Below are positions 9,024 to 17,892 of a stretch of DNA of 64,000 nucleotides, in pieces. The notes beneath the pieces are model-generated. The model was given only the letters and a program-made list of their open reading frames with translations. It had not been told where the DNA came from and did no database searches. Source of the stretch: Nocardioides sp. TRM66260-LWL (GTDB lineage: Bacteria; Actinomycetota; Actinomycetes; Propionibacteriales; Nocardioidaceae); contig NZ_JAIQZK010000001.1 of NCBI RefSeq assembly GCF_020075545.1, forward strand, positions 682,001-746,000, given 5' to 3'. Position 1 is the first letter of the stretch. Each line of letters begins with the position of its first letter. Both the position numbers and the translations under genes were made by a program.

Positions 9024-9682
9024 CCCACCATCTCCTGGTGTGGGGTAGAGCCCTGCTTCTCGCGTCCATCGCCGCCATGCTCGGCGGAACCGCCCACGTG
9101 ACCGCCGGTGGCCTACTCCCGAGTCCGATCGCCCTGGCGCTCATGGTCGCCGTGCTCACCGTGCTCGCAGCGCCCGCATTGACGGTCCAAGCGACCTACC
9201 GGAGGCTGGCCGCTCTCGTCGGCGGCGGCCAGATGATCGTCCACCTGGTCCTCACCGCCACCGCGGGGCATGCCGCCCCTCATGCAGCATCGTCCCCGCG
9301 ATCCGCCGTGGTTCCAGGACCGGATCGGGCCGGGGGAGTGCGCGACCAGCTGGCCGTCGTCCCGGATGCCGACGACGTCGGACCGGCGGCTGGTCAAGGG
9401 CTCCAGCACCTGCTCGATCATCTGGCCGGAACCAACGCCCTGATGGCGGCTGCGCACCTCGTCGCCGCCGCCGGCATAGCGCTGTGGCTGTGGCGCGGCG
9501 AGCAGGCACTGTGGACCCTGCTGGCCCTACTAACCCGCTGGCTCCGCCGTCCCGAGCGCCTCGCGGGATCAAACCCACGGCTGCGCTTCGGTGCCGGTTC
9601 CTTCGCCTCGCCCACTTCCCCGTTCACACGGTGGGAGGCCACCGCATCGATCTCCCGACGAGGACCGCCGGTGCTGGCCTGA
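9020..9682 (+). CDS. Membrane protein of unknown function
   Basis: 220 residues with about five hydrophobic segments: LLVWGRALLLASIAAMLGG, SPIALALMVAVLTVLAAPA, LVGGGQMIVHLVLTATAGH, then a long hydrophilic loop (about residues 85-135), and ALMAAAHLVAAAGIALWLW. The pattern resembles other small membrane proteins found beside copper genes in actinobacteria, but I cannot name the family. The C-terminal 40 residues are Arg/Ser-rich and look poorly constrained. It is coupled to paralogue A by a four-base overlap. Confidence 0.5.
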   Translation: MTHHLLVWGRALLLASIAAMLGGTAHVTAGGLLPSPIALALMVAVLTVLAAPALTVQATYRRLAALVGGGQMIVHLVLTATAGHAAPHAASSPRSAVVPGPDRAGGVRDQLAVVPDADDVGPAAGQGLQHLLDHLAGTNALMAAAHLVAAAGIALWLWRGEQALWTLLALLTRWLRRPERLAGSNPRLRFGAGSFASPTSPFTRWEATASISRRGPPVLA

Positions 9683-9741
9683 GCGCCAACAACCTGAGCG
9701 CCAACAACCCGTCGTTCCCATCATCAAGGAGATCTCCCATC

Positions 9742-10242
9742 ATGAAGCACCGTCGTTTCGCGCTGCCCGCTGCAGCGCTGCTCACCGCCATCACCCTGAC
9801 CGCCTGCGGCAGCATTTCCGAGCCGAGCGAGAGTACGACCGAGCCGACCTCGGCATCGTCGGACGCCGGAGAACCCCATGCCACGGCAGGCCAGCCCACA
9901 GACCAGGTGAGCGAAGGCACGGGAACCACCACTGGCACGGACACGAGCCCTAGCGAGGAGAGCAGCCTCGCGACCCCGACAGGCCCGGCTTTCGCAGTCA
10001 CGGTCAAGGGCAAGAAGGTCGGGCCCAACGCCCAGGAGCTCACCGTCGCGCCCGGCGAGAAGATCACCATCACCTTCGACACCGACCGCGGCGGGCAACT
10101 CCACGTGCACTCCAAGCCCGACCAGTACGTCGACTTCCCCGCCGGCACCTCGACCAAGGAGCTGGTCATCAAGACGCCCGGGAAGATTGAAATCGAAGAG
10201 CACGACTCCGAAGCCGTCGTCGCCGTCGTCACGGTGAAGTAG
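9742..10242 (+). CDS. Cupredoxin-like lipoprotein
   Basis: 166 residues. The signal peptide ends in a lipobox (LTACGS, Cys near residue 18); then comes a Ser/Thr/Glu-rich linker (about residues 20-70) and a beta-sandwich domain: FAVTVKGKKV, LTVAPGEKITITFDTD, LHVHSKPDQYVDF and a terminal VVAVVTVK. The LHVHS segment and the VDFPAG turn resemble cupredoxin-like domains, but a full type 1 copper ligand set (Cys-His-Met) is not visible, so copper binding is uncertain. AAGGAG (9726-9731) sets the start. A direct 15-bp repeat (gagcgccaacaacc words) lies at about 9680-9708. It sits between the two paralogous membrane proteins. Confidence 0.65.
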   Translation: MKHRRFALPAAALLTAITLTACGSISEPSESTTEPTSASSDAGEPHATAGQPTDQVSEGTGTTTGTDTSPSEESSLATPTGPAFAVTVKGKKVGPNAQELTVAPGEKITITFDTDRGGQLHVHSKPDQYVDFPAGTSTKELVIKTPGKIEIEEHDSEAVVAVVTVK

Positions 10243-10244
10243 CG

Positions 10245-11573
10245 ATGATCTCCGCTCATGGCATGGGCGGGGGCAGCGACCTACCGATCTCCGCATCCAG
10301 TGCGGTGGTCGGCGGGTCGGCTGCGCTCACGATCTCCTTCGCCGTCCTCCTCCTCGCGTGGCGAACCCCGCGCCTCGAGGGCGCCGGCAGGCAGGTTCGC
10401 GCGCTCCCGCCCCTTCCGCCCCTGACTCGTCTCGTCGACGCCACGGCCACCCGGGCGAGCCTGCGCCTGCTCGGCCTGTTCGTTCTCGCCTTCTCGGTCT
10501 GGGCTGCCCTGGCAGGTCAGGACGATGTCAGCAGCAACCCGGTCTTCGGGATCTTCTACGTCCTCCTGTGGGTAGGGCTGGTTCCCGCATCGCTGTTGCT
10601 GGGGCCCGTCATCAAGGCCGTCAGCCCGGCGCGCAGCATCGCCTTCGCGATCAGCACAGCACTTCGCCTCGACCCCCGGGTCGGCCGCTGGAGGCTCCCG
10701 GCGTGGGTTGGGCTCTGGCCGGCAGCGTTGGGCTTGTTTGCCTTCGTGTGGACCGAGCTCGTCTCACCCGACGGCACCGCGCTCGCGACCGTCACCACCT
10801 GGCTGTTCGCCTATCTGGTGCTCACGGTCGCGGGCGGGGTTGCATTCGGGGAAACGTGGTTCGAGCAGGCCGATCCGTTCGAGGTCTATTCCAACCTCCT
10901 CGCTCACCTGTCGCCGTGGCGGCGGAACGCCAACGGCGCCATCGAGCTGGTGACTCCGTTGCGGAACCTCGCCGGCATGCCGGTTCGACCAGGGCTGCTC
11001 GCGGTGACGTCGGTGCTACTCGGGTCGACGGCCTTCGACAGCTTCTCGGGGTCGACGGCCTGGTTGCAGTTCACCCAGTCCACCTCGGCGAACGTGACCC
11101 TGGTCGAGACGTTCCTGCTCGTCGGGGTGTGCGCCCTGGTCGGTGCGGCGTTCTGGCTGGCGACGATGCTGCCCTCGAGGACCGCCCGGGTTCCGGCGCG
11201 GGAGATGCCGGGCAGGCTCGCGCACTCGATGGTCCCGATCATCGTCGGCTACATGGTCGCCCATTACCTCACGTTGCTGGTCGAGAGCGGGCAGCAGACG
11301 CTGATCCAGGCCAGCGACCCGTTGGGCACCGGGCTCAACTTGTTCGGGACGGCCAACCATGAGGTCAACATCTGGCTCTCGCTCCACCCGACCTTCCTCG
11401 CCACGGTGAAGGTGATCGCGATCGTGACCGGGCACGTGCTCGGCGTGATCGCGGCACACGATCGAGCGATCGGCCTACTGCCCTCGCGCGACCACTCGAC
11501 AGCTCAGCTGCCGTTGCTGCTGGTCATGGTTGCCTACACCTTCACAGGTCTCTATCTGCTCTTCGGCCTGTAG
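10245..11573 (+). CDS. Polytopic membrane protein, paralogue B
   Basis: 442 residues, about ten membrane segments, homologous to the protein at 7647 over its full length. Conserved landmarks are AHGMGGGSDLPI at the N-terminus, QADPFEVYSNLLAHLSPW, LLAVTSVLLGSTAFDSF, AHSMVPIIVGYMVAHYLTL, HPTFLATVKVIAIVTGHV and IAAHDRAI. It starts 2 bases after the lipoprotein stop, so the two are co-translated. Two divergent copies in one operon suggest a heterodimer or two related substrates. No function is assigned. Confidence 0.6.
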   Translation: MISAHGMGGGSDLPISASSAVVGGSAALTISFAVLLLAWRTPRLEGAGRQVRALPPLPPLTRLVDATATRASLRLLGLFVLAFSVWAALAGQDDVSSNPVFGIFYVLLWVGLVPASLLLGPVIKAVSPARSIAFAISTALRLDPRVGRWRLPAWVGLWPAALGLFAFVWTELVSPDGTALATVTTWLFAYLVLTVAGGVAFGETWFEQADPFEVYSNLLAHLSPWRRNANGAIELVTPLRNLAGMPVRPGLLAVTSVLLGSTAFDSFSGSTAWLQFTQSTSANVTLVETFLLVGVCALVGAAFWLATMLPSRTARVPAREMPGRLAHSMVPIIVGYMVAHYLTLLVESGQQTLIQASDPLGTGLNLFGTANHEVNIWLSLHPTFLATVKVIAIVTGHVLGVIAAHDRAIGLLPSRDHSTAQLPLLLVMVAYTFTGLYLLFGL

Positions 11574-11609
11574 GTAGCCTGATCGCACACATCGCGTCGG
11601 ATGTGCATC

Positions 11610-11642
11610 GTGGCCGTCGCCCCTACGCGGGGCGGCGGCCAC
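11610..11642 (+). terminator. Hairpin terminator after the cupredoxin operon
   Basis: 14-bp stem (GTGGCCGTCGCCCC pairing with GGGGCGGCGGCCAC, one G-U pair) and a 5-base loop, 37 bases after the stop of paralogue B. No U-tract, as is usual in high-GC actinobacteria. It separates the operon from the histidine kinase. Confidence 0.65.
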
Positions 11643-11827
11643 ACTCGGTTTGGGTCGAGTTCCCGGTTACAGGCGTGACTGACCGCTGCCGCACTGGACC
11701 ACGGCGCCTAAGTCCCGGGTCAAACCTCGGGTCAAGTCCGACCGCCCCTCGGATCAGGTGGAGGCGGGGGGCTTCCAATCCGGAGGTTCTTGCACCCAGA
11801 CCGCGACCGGGTTCCCACAATGGAGGG

Positions 11828-13351
11828 GTGACGGCCCAGTTGAGGGGCGGTCGGGATCGTGGCATCTCGGGGTCATCGGCCCGGCGGCTGAACGGCCGCG
11901 GCGGGGCCACGCACTCGTCGTGGTGGTGGAGTGCTGCCGTCGCGGGGTTGCTGCTCTACCCGTACCTGGTGGTCGTGCTGGTCGGGGACCCGGACGGCGA
12001 GCGGGTGGTGCTGGCCGGGCACGCGGTGATGCTGCTGTCAGATGTGCTGCTGCTCGGTGCGGGCGTCGCGATGGCCGTCGACGCCCGGCTGATGTACGAC
12101 GGCCTGCGCGGCAGCATGGCCGTCGCCGCCGCCATCGTGGCCCTCCAGGACGCACCGCTGGAGGTGCTCGGGATGATCGACCGGGAGCTGAGCCCGCTCT
12201 CCTTCCGGATGACCAACGGCCACCTGGTCACAGTGCTGATCGTCCTGATCGTCATCCACCGCGGCCGCCGCGCCGCCGCGCCGCCGAAGTACCTCGTCGT
12301 GACCGGGATCCTGCTCGGTCTGACCTCCGCGACGATTACCCTCGGCCTGTACCGGTTGATGAAGGAATACATCCACGAATCCGGCGTCCTCGGCACTCAC
12401 GACTCGGTCGACATCGTGATCATGGTGCTGATCGGCATGATCATGGTCGCGGTCGGGCTGCAGTTGGCCGCCTCGTCTCTGCCGGGGTGGGCGGCTGCCC
12501 GGATCGGCGCCGGGATGCTCGCGATCTTCACGGCTCGGCTGTACTCGACCCTGGTCGACGCCATGATGCCCACTCCGGCCGCGGTGGTCGGCGTGGCTGT
12601 GTTCAGCGCCTTGATCGCGACCACCGCGTCCTCACTGCTGCGGGTCGCGCTGGAGCAGATGGACGCCCGGGTGGCCCGCTACGCCCACCTGGCCGCCGAG
12701 GCCGAGGCCGAGGTGAAGCAGGACCGCGAGGTCGCCCACGAGGTCCGCTCGGCCGCTGCGGGTCTCGCCGCCGGCGCCCGGCTGCTGGCCAGTGGTCAGA
12801 TCTTGCCCTTGCCCCGCCGGGCCGCGCTGGAGAAGATGGTCGACATCGAGGCCGCGCGGCTGCGGCGTACGGTCGCGGCCAAGCAGGGCCCGATGACCAT
12901 CCTCGACGTGGACGCCGTCGTGTCGCCGTTCGTGGTCGCGCAGGCCGCCCTCGGCCACCACGTGGCGTGGACCCCTGGCGGCCACCGCGTGCGCGCCCGC
13001 CAGGACGCCCTCGCCGAGGTGCTGGGCACTTTGGTCAAGAACGCGGCCGACCACGCGGGCGGCCGGGGCACCACGATCACGTCACGCCTCGTCGGCGACA
13101 GGGTCGAGATCCTGGTCTCCGACGCCGGCCCGGGGCTCGACCCGGCCGTGCGCGAACGCTTGTTCTCGTGGGGCAGCCACGGCCGAGCTTCCGGCGGTCA
13201 GGGCATCGGGTTGCACCGTGCCCGCCGGATCCTCCTTGAGCAGGGTGGGACGCTCGAGCTGGGCGAGGTGCCGGTCGGTGGTGGGACGACGTTTGTGATC
13301 CGGTTGCCCTGGGCCCGGCCGCCCGATTCCGGGGATGCCGGGGATGCCTAG
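11828..13351 (+). CDS. Orphan sensor histidine kinase
   Basis: 507 residues from a GTG start. The N-terminal half has seven or eight membrane segments (about residues 33-275), resembling a 7TM-type sensor. A helical region then carries the H-box REVAHEVRSAA (His304), N-box TLVKNAADHA (Asn405), DAGPGLD (G1), LFSWGS (F-box) and GGQGIGLHRAR (G2). The signal is unknown. The frame is open upstream to 11603, but that part is low-complexity. There is no intact response regulator beside it: a strong RBS and ATG at 13361 are followed by a stop after four codons. Confidence 0.75.
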   Translation: MTAQLRGGRDRGISGSSARRLNGRGGATHSSWWWSAAVAGLLLYPYLVVVLVGDPDGERVVLAGHAVMLLSDVLLLGAGVAMAVDARLMYDGLRGSMAVAAAIVALQDAPLEVLGMIDRELSPLSFRMTNGHLVTVLIVLIVIHRGRRAAAPPKYLVVTGILLGLTSATITLGLYRLMKEYIHESGVLGTHDSVDIVIMVLIGMIMVAVGLQLAASSLPGWAAARIGAGMLAIFTARLYSTLVDAMMPTPAAVVGVAVFSALIATTASSLLRVALEQMDARVARYAHLAAEAEAEVKQDREVAHEVRSAAAGLAAGARLLASGQILPLPRRAALEKMVDIEAARLRRTVAAKQGPMTILDVDAVVSPFVVAQAALGHHVAWTPGGHRVRARQDALAEVLGTLVKNAADHAGGRGTTITSRLVGDRVEILVSDAGPGLDPAVRERLFSWGSHGRASGGQGIGLHRARRILLEQGGTLELGEVPVGGGTTFVIRLPWARPPDSGDAGDA

Positions 13352-13360
13352 GAGGTCGTC

Positions 13361-13375
13361 ATGGACACGTCCTGA
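13361..13375 (+). pseudogene. Stub of a lost gene downstream of the kinase
   Basis: GGAGG (13351-13355), 5 bases, then ATG and three sense codons before TGA. Spacing and position, directly after the kinase stop, are those of a coupled partner gene, which for a sensor kinase is normally a response regulator. Nothing receiver-like follows in any frame before the convergent lnt gene. I infer deletion of the partner gene; chance is possible because the stub is so short. Confidence 0.3.
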
Positions 13376-13433
13376 GGAGCACCTCGAGCGGGTTTCGGTC
13401 GAGCGCGACCGCAGCCTGGGACTGATTGGTCTG

Positions 13434-15059
13434 TCAGCGGCTTCCATCCGCCGCGGCGGATGCCTCGGATGCTTCGGCGAGTTGCTCGCGTTCCGTATGC
13501 AGCGGACCTGCGGTGCGTCGCCGGGTGCGGCCCGCACCAGCCGCGACGGCAGCAACACCCAGTAGGCAGATCATCCAGGTCAACGCGGGGCCGAGCCGGA
13601 CGGCGGCGGTTTGGCGGTCGATCAGGGGGACTGTGGCCATCGCGACATCGGTCGTCCGTGGTCGTAGCCGGGTGACCACGGATCCGTCCGGGGCGATCAC
13701 TCCGCTGATGCCGTTGGTGGATGCCACGACGACCGTGCGCCCGGTCTCCAACGCTCGTAGCCGGCTGATGGCGAACTGTTGCTCGAGCTGGGCGGTACCG
13801 ATGAAGGAGGCGTTGCTGGTCTGCACGGTCACCAGTTGCGCCCCGCGTCGTACTTGCGCCGTGACCGAGTCGTCGAAGGCGACGTCGAAGCAGATCAGAT
13901 CCGCCACCAGTGCTCCCGCTATCTCCAGGGGCCGGGTGCGTGTGCCTGGGGTCATGTCTCGCGGCACCATGTCGAGGCGGCCGATCTTCAGGCCTGCGAG
14001 CTGTTTGCGGAACGGGATGTACTCGCCGAAGGGAACCGGATGTCTCTTGGTGTACCGCTCGGAGACAGTTCCGTCCGTGTTCCAGACCAGGCCCTGGTTC
14101 AACACCTCGTCCGCCCGGCGCCCATCGACGATCGCCCCCACCAGTGTGGGAACCCCGATGGCCCTAGTCGCCTGGTTGATCCCCGATCGGGTCGCTGCGT
14201 CACTGAACGGGTCGACCGCGGTCGAGTTCTCCGGCCACAGCACGAAGTCTGGTCGTAGCAGATCGCCATTGCGGAGCTGCTGCGCGAGCCTCGTGGTGGC
14301 TGTGACGTGGTTGGCCGTGACCTGCCGGTGAACCGCGACCACGTCGTTGCCGGCGCCCGGCACATCGCCCTGGACCGCAGCGACCCGGACTGACGGCTGG
14401 CCGCTCTCCCAGGACGATGCCAAGGACGGGGCGGCCACAACGACGGGGAAGCCCACCAAGCCGACGAGCCCCAGCCCGGTCAGGAGTAGCTGGCGCCCCT
14501 CGAGGCCCCGTGACGCTGCGCTGCGGGAGCGCATGCCCAACAGGGATGCGCTGAGGGCGACGACCAGAGCCCCGAGGAGGGCCCCGAGGAGGGCGACCAC
14601 GAAGCTGGTGCCGGACGCCCCGATCCAGGGCAGCCACCGCGACAGGGGCGTGTCGATCGTGGTCCACGCAAGCCGGGTCCATGGGAAGCCCCCGAGCGGC
14701 CACGCAGCCATGACGGTCTCGACCGTGACCCACCATGCCGCAACCCACAGTGGCCAACAGCGCAGCCGCGCCACCACCGCGATCCCAGCCCCGGCGACGG
14801 CGTAGTAGCCGGCCGCGGCGAAGCCGATGAGGAGCCACGCATCAGTTCCGATCACCCGCATCCAGGACGCCAGCGCGAGAACGTAGGTGAGGCCGAAGAT
14901 CAGGCCCACCGCCGCACCTGTTCGCAGTCGCGCGGCGCGTGCCGCTGACACGAGACCGGCCACCGCGAGCGGGGCCATCCACCGCCACTCCAGCGGCGCC
15001 GCGGCCGAAGCCGCGCCGAGGCCGGCGGCCGCGGCCAGGATGGGTCGCCACCACGACAT
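13434..15059 (-). CDS. lnt: Apolipoprotein N-acyltransferase
   Basis: 541 residues. An N-terminal block of about six membrane segments (to about residue 205) is followed by a nitrilase-type periplasmic domain and a final membrane segment. The catalytic triad is visible: Glu in LWPENS, Lys in RYTKRHPVPFGEYIP and Cys in DLICFDVAF. The enzyme adds the third acyl chain to the N-terminal Cys of lipoproteins, and this window encodes many lipoproteins. A GTG three codons upstream (15068) is an alternative start. The C-terminal tail is Glu/Ala-rich and dispensable-looking. Confidence 0.88.
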   Translation of the reverse strand: MSWWRPILAAAAGLGAASAAAPLEWRWMAPLAVAGLVSAARAARLRTGAAVGLIFGLTYVLALASWMRVIGTDAWLLIGFAAAGYYAVAGAGIAVVARLRCWPLWVAAWWVTVETVMAAWPLGGFPWTRLAWTTIDTPLSRWLPWIGASGTSFVVALLGALLGALVVALSASLLGMRSRSAASRGLEGRQLLLTGLGLVGLVGFPVVVAAPSLASSWESGQPSVRVAAVQGDVPGAGNDVVAVHRQVTANHVTATTRLAQQLRNGDLLRPDFVLWPENSTAVDPFSDAATRSGINQATRAIGVPTLVGAIVDGRRADEVLNQGLVWNTDGTVSERYTKRHPVPFGEYIPFRKQLAGLKIGRLDMVPRDMTPGTRTRPLEIAGALVADLICFDVAFDDSVTAQVRRGAQLVTVQTSNASFIGTAQLEQQFAISRLRALETGRTVVVASTNGISGVIAPDGSVVTRLRPRTTDVAMATVPLIDRQTAAVRLGPALTWMICLLGVAAVAAGAGRTRRRTAGPLHTEREQLAEASEASAAADGSR

Positions 15060-15095
15060 GCCGAACACCCGAATCAGCCCCGATCCAACGCCGGC

Positions 15096-15755
15096 TCAGC
15101 CGGCCGTTGCGCGGTCGGCGAGCGTGGCGAGCAAGCGACCAAGTTCCTTGTCAGACACCTCGCCAATCACGCGATCGACGACGCGACCCTCTGCGTCGAC
15201 GGCAAGAGTCACCGGGAGCCCGGGCACTCGTGTTGCCTCGAGCACGGTGCCCTCGGCATCAACGACCTGGGGATAGGTGACGCCGAGCTCCTCGAGGAGT
15301 GCGCCTGCCAGCTCGACATCGTCGCGGGTATCGACACCCAGGAAACCGACCTCGTTGCTGCGGCGGGCGGCCTCGGCCAGCCGCGGCAGCTCCTTACGGC
15401 ACGGCGAGCACCACGACGCCCAGAGGTTGACGATGGTGGGGCCGCGCAGGGCCGCCATGTCGACCGCGCTGGACTCGTTCAGGCAGGGGAGTGTGGTGCG
15501 GGGGAGGCCTTCGGAGGGCGACGAGCTCGGGCGGCCGTCGAGATTCGCGCAGCCCTTCAGTCCGGCGACCGCCACCGGCAACGTGTCCTTGTCGGCCCGG
15601 GCCGGCTGGTCGGTGTTGGCAGCGCACCCGGTCAGTGCGCTGAGGACCACGACAATGAGCCCGCTCGCCAGTCCCCGTCGTCTGCCGACTCTTAGGCCGG
15701 GCAGCTCCGTTCGGCGCCGGCGTCCCTCCTGGCCTCTCCGGGGCATGGTTGCCAC
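15096..15755 (-). CDS. TlpA/ResA-type thioredoxin-like lipoprotein
   Basis: 219 residues from a GTG 6 bases after GGAGGAG. The signal segment ends in a lipobox (ALTGC, Cys44). The thioredoxin domain has WCSPC at residues 115-119, the TRDD strand and the cis-Pro segment LPVTLAV. ResA/TlpA proteins reduce the haem-binding Cys pair of apocytochrome c using electrons from CcdA (26875 here). The insert of about 60 residues before the active site (with Cys69 and Cys91) is longer than usual. It is divergent from the DUF3105 operon across an operator. Confidence 0.8.
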   Translation of the reverse strand: MATMPRRGQEGRRRRTELPGLRVGRRRGLASGLIVVVLSALTGCAANTDQPARADKDTLPVAVAGLKGCANLDGRPSSSPSEGLPRTTLPCLNESSAVDMAALRGPTIVNLWASWCSPCRKELPRLAEAARRSNEVGFLGVDTRDDVELAGALLEELGVTYPQVVDAEGTVLEATRVPGLPVTLAVDAEGRVVDRVIGEVSDKELGRLLATLADRATAG

Positions 15756-15787
15756 GCAGGACTCCTCCCGACTCGCCCACACTTCTG

Positions 15788-15803
15788 CTACTAAGTAGAG
15801 TAG
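15788..15803. promoter_or_regulatory. BlaI/CopY-type operator, site 3
   Basis: CTACT-AAGTAG-AGTAG, a perfect match to both arms, in the 108-base gap between the divergent TlpA-like gene (15755) and DUF3105 gene (15864). It could control both directions, including the eight-kilobase cytochrome c / copper operon to the right. Confidence 0.65.
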
Positions 15804-15863
15804 TACTAAGCCCGGTCGGAGCATGCTCGCAGGCGGGCCTCACACGCTCGCGACGACAGGACC

Positions 15864-16493
15864 GTGCTCACCGTGAACAACCCGCTGCGGCACTTGGCCG
15901 CCTCGCCTGCCCGCAAGACCGCTCTTGCAGGGATGCTTTTCGCGACGCTGACGACATTCACCGCGTGCGGGAGCGACGTGATCGACTCCGCCGCGAACAA
16001 GAAGAAGGGCTCGCCGACCAACGCCGAGCAAGGCTCGGACGGACAGACGAGTCCCGACAGTTCGATCCTGGGCGACGTCGTCGAGTACCCCAATCTCAGC
16101 CGCAACCACGTCCAAGGAGCGGTGAACTATCCACAGAACCCACCGGTGGGCGGTGACCATGCGCCCGTGTGGATGAACTGCGGAACCTACAACGCCCCGG
16201 TGGAGCCGGGCACGGCGGTGCACTCCATGGAGCACGGCGCGGTCTGGATCACCTACGACCCCAGCCTCGCGTCGGCCGACGTCGACGTGCTGGAGGCCTT
16301 GGCGGAGCGCAACGGGTTCGTCCTCGTCTCGCCCGTCGAAGGCATGGACGAACCCGTCGTAGCGACCGCCTGGGGGCGCCAGCTCCCGCTGGGCAGCGTT
16401 GATCAAGCCACGCTGACGGCATTCGTCGACACCTTCGCGCAGGGTCCGCAGACACCCGAGCTCGGCGCACCCTGCACCGGGGGCCTCGGCTGA
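15864..16493 (+). CDS. DUF3105 lipoprotein
   Basis: 209 residues; lipobox FTACGS (Cys near residue 35). The DUF3105 core is clear: VNYPQNPPVGGDHAPVW, NCGTYNAPV, then VHSMEHGAVWITY, with a conserved Cys and several His suited to metal binding. Its function is unknown, but it is often found next to DUF305 genes, as here. The GTG at 15873 is an alternative start three codons on. First gene of a tightly spaced run ending at 23191; its stop shares a base with the next start. Confidence 0.75.
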   Translation: MLTVNNPLRHLAASPARKTALAGMLFATLTTFTACGSDVIDSAANKKKGSPTNAEQGSDGQTSPDSSILGDVVEYPNLSRNHVQGAVNYPQNPPVGGDHAPVWMNCGTYNAPVEPGTAVHSMEHGAVWITYDPSLASADVDVLEALAERNGFVLVSPVEGMDEPVVATAWGRQLPLGSVDQATLTAFVDTFAQGPQTPELGAPCTGGLG

Positions 16494-17275
16494 TGTCGGG
16501 CGACGAAGACAATCCCACCAAGGACGCGCCGGGCCTCGATAGGGCCGGACAAGGCCAGCCCAGCTACCGCCGCCTGTACGCCGGACTCGCGATCATGGCT
16601 GCCTTGTTCCTGATCGTGGCCGGAGTGTTCATCGGGAGCCTGCTCCCCAGCGGGGGCTCCACGGCCGCGGAGAAGACGAAGCCTGCCCCGTCGACGATCG
16701 ACGTCGGCTTCCTGCGCGACATGCAGACCCACCACTCCCAGGCCGTCGAGATGTCGGTAATGGTCCGCGACCGCACCGACGACGAGGAAGTCCGCCAGGT
16801 TGCGCTGGACATCGAGCTGACGCAACAGCAGCAGATCGGGCAGATGTACGGGCTGCTCGCGAGCTGGAACCAGTCGCAAAACAACCCGAGCCCCATGAGC
16901 TGGATGACAACCGACACCGGCGGGAGCAGCGACGACGACACCCACAGCGGCATGTCGGGCATGTCCGATATGCCCGGGGCCTCGGACGCCGGTGCCGGCG
17001 ACAGCGCGAGCGCCGGTGTGATGGCCATGCCCGGGATGGCCTCTGCGGCCGACCTTCAGCGCCTCGCCTCCTTGCGCGGCCGTCCGGCCGAGCGGCTGTT
17101 CCTGGAGCTGATGATCGCCCACCACGAGGGTGGCCTCCCCATGGCCAAGTCCGCTGAAGCCCGCGCGAGCGAGCCCTGGGTTCGCACCCTGGCGCGGAGC
17201 ATCGTCGAGGCACAGACCAGCGAGCTCACTGCCCTACGAACCATGCTGGACGCCCGTGGAGGGCCGCTGGGGTGA
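16493..17275 (+). CDS. DUF305 membrane-anchored protein
   Basis: 260 residues. One membrane anchor (about residues 30-50) is followed by two DUF305 helical repeats outside the cell. Repeat one has DMQTHHSQAVEMS, repeat two LELMIAHHEGGLPMA; both carry the paired His plus Met that mark the family. Between them is a Met/Asp/Ser-rich loop (SGMSGMSDMPG) suited to Cu(I) binding by Met. The family is repeatedly associated with copper and silver resistance. It overlaps both neighbours by one to four bases. Confidence 0.8.
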   Translation: MSGDEDNPTKDAPGLDRAGQGQPSYRRLYAGLAIMAALFLIVAGVFIGSLLPSGGSTAAEKTKPAPSTIDVGFLRDMQTHHSQAVEMSVMVRDRTDDEEVRQVALDIELTQQQQIGQMYGLLASWNQSQNNPSPMSWMTTDTGGSSDDDTHSGMSGMSDMPGASDAGAGDSASAGVMAMPGMASAADLQRLASLRGRPAERLFLELMIAHHEGGLPMAKSAEARASEPWVRTLARSIVEAQTSELTALRTMLDARGGPLG

Positions 17276-17892
17276 GAGGAAGCACCGGCCAGCGGGCGAC
17301 TCTCCTCGGTGTCCTCGCTGTCATCACTGCTGTCGTTGCCTCAGGTTGCGGGGCGAACACCGACGGATCCCCGACCGCGACCCGACCCGTCGTCGAACAG
17401 ATCGCGGAGGCTGACCGAACCATGGTCGAACCGTTCTCCGGTCGCCTGCTCGACGGCAATGACTTCGACAGCAGCGACCTCCTCGGGGCCGTTGTGGTCT
17501 ACAACGTGTGGGGATCGTGGTGCGCACCGTGCCGCACTGAAGCACCCGAACTCGCCCAGGTCGCTGCCGACACCGCCGACGATGGGATCCGTTTCGTCGG
17601 GATCAACGTTCGTGACAACGACGCCGCCGCGAGGGCATTCGAGGACCGCTACGACCTCGCCTACCCGAGCCTGACCACCGACACCTCGAGCGCGGCGCTG
17701 CTCGCCTTCGGGCCGGCCCTCCCCCCGAGTGCGGTGCCCAGCACCATGGTCGTCGACGCCGATGGCCGACTGGCCGCCCGCGTCATCGGACCTGTCGACG
17801 CCTCAACGCTGCGCGCGCTCATCGCCGACGCGAGCCAGTCGACCCGGTCAACACAGCCGACCCAGCCGGCCAGCGGGACGGCGACACCATGA
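17272..17892 (+). CDS. TlpA/ResA-type thioredoxin-like lipoprotein, second copy
   Basis: 206 residues, GTG start inside the preceding stop (GTGA). Lipobox VASGC (Cys26). Thioredoxin fold with WCAPC at residues 83-87, the INVRDND strand and a cis-Pro region SAVPSTMVV. As it directly precedes resB and ccsB, it is the best candidate for the ResA that keeps apocytochrome c thiols reduced. It lacks the N-terminal Cys-containing insert of the copy at 15096. The Thr/Gln/Pro-rich C-terminal tail is probably disordered. Confidence 0.82.
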   Translation: MRGSTGQRATLLGVLAVITAVVASGCGANTDGSPTATRPVVEQIAEADRTMVEPFSGRLLDGNDFDSSDLLGAVVVYNVWGSWCAPCRTEAPELAQVAADTADDGIRFVGINVRDNDAAARAFEDRYDLAYPSLTTDTSSAALLAFGPALPPSAVPSTMVVDADGRLAARVIGPVDASTLRALIADASQSTRSTQPTQPASGTATP

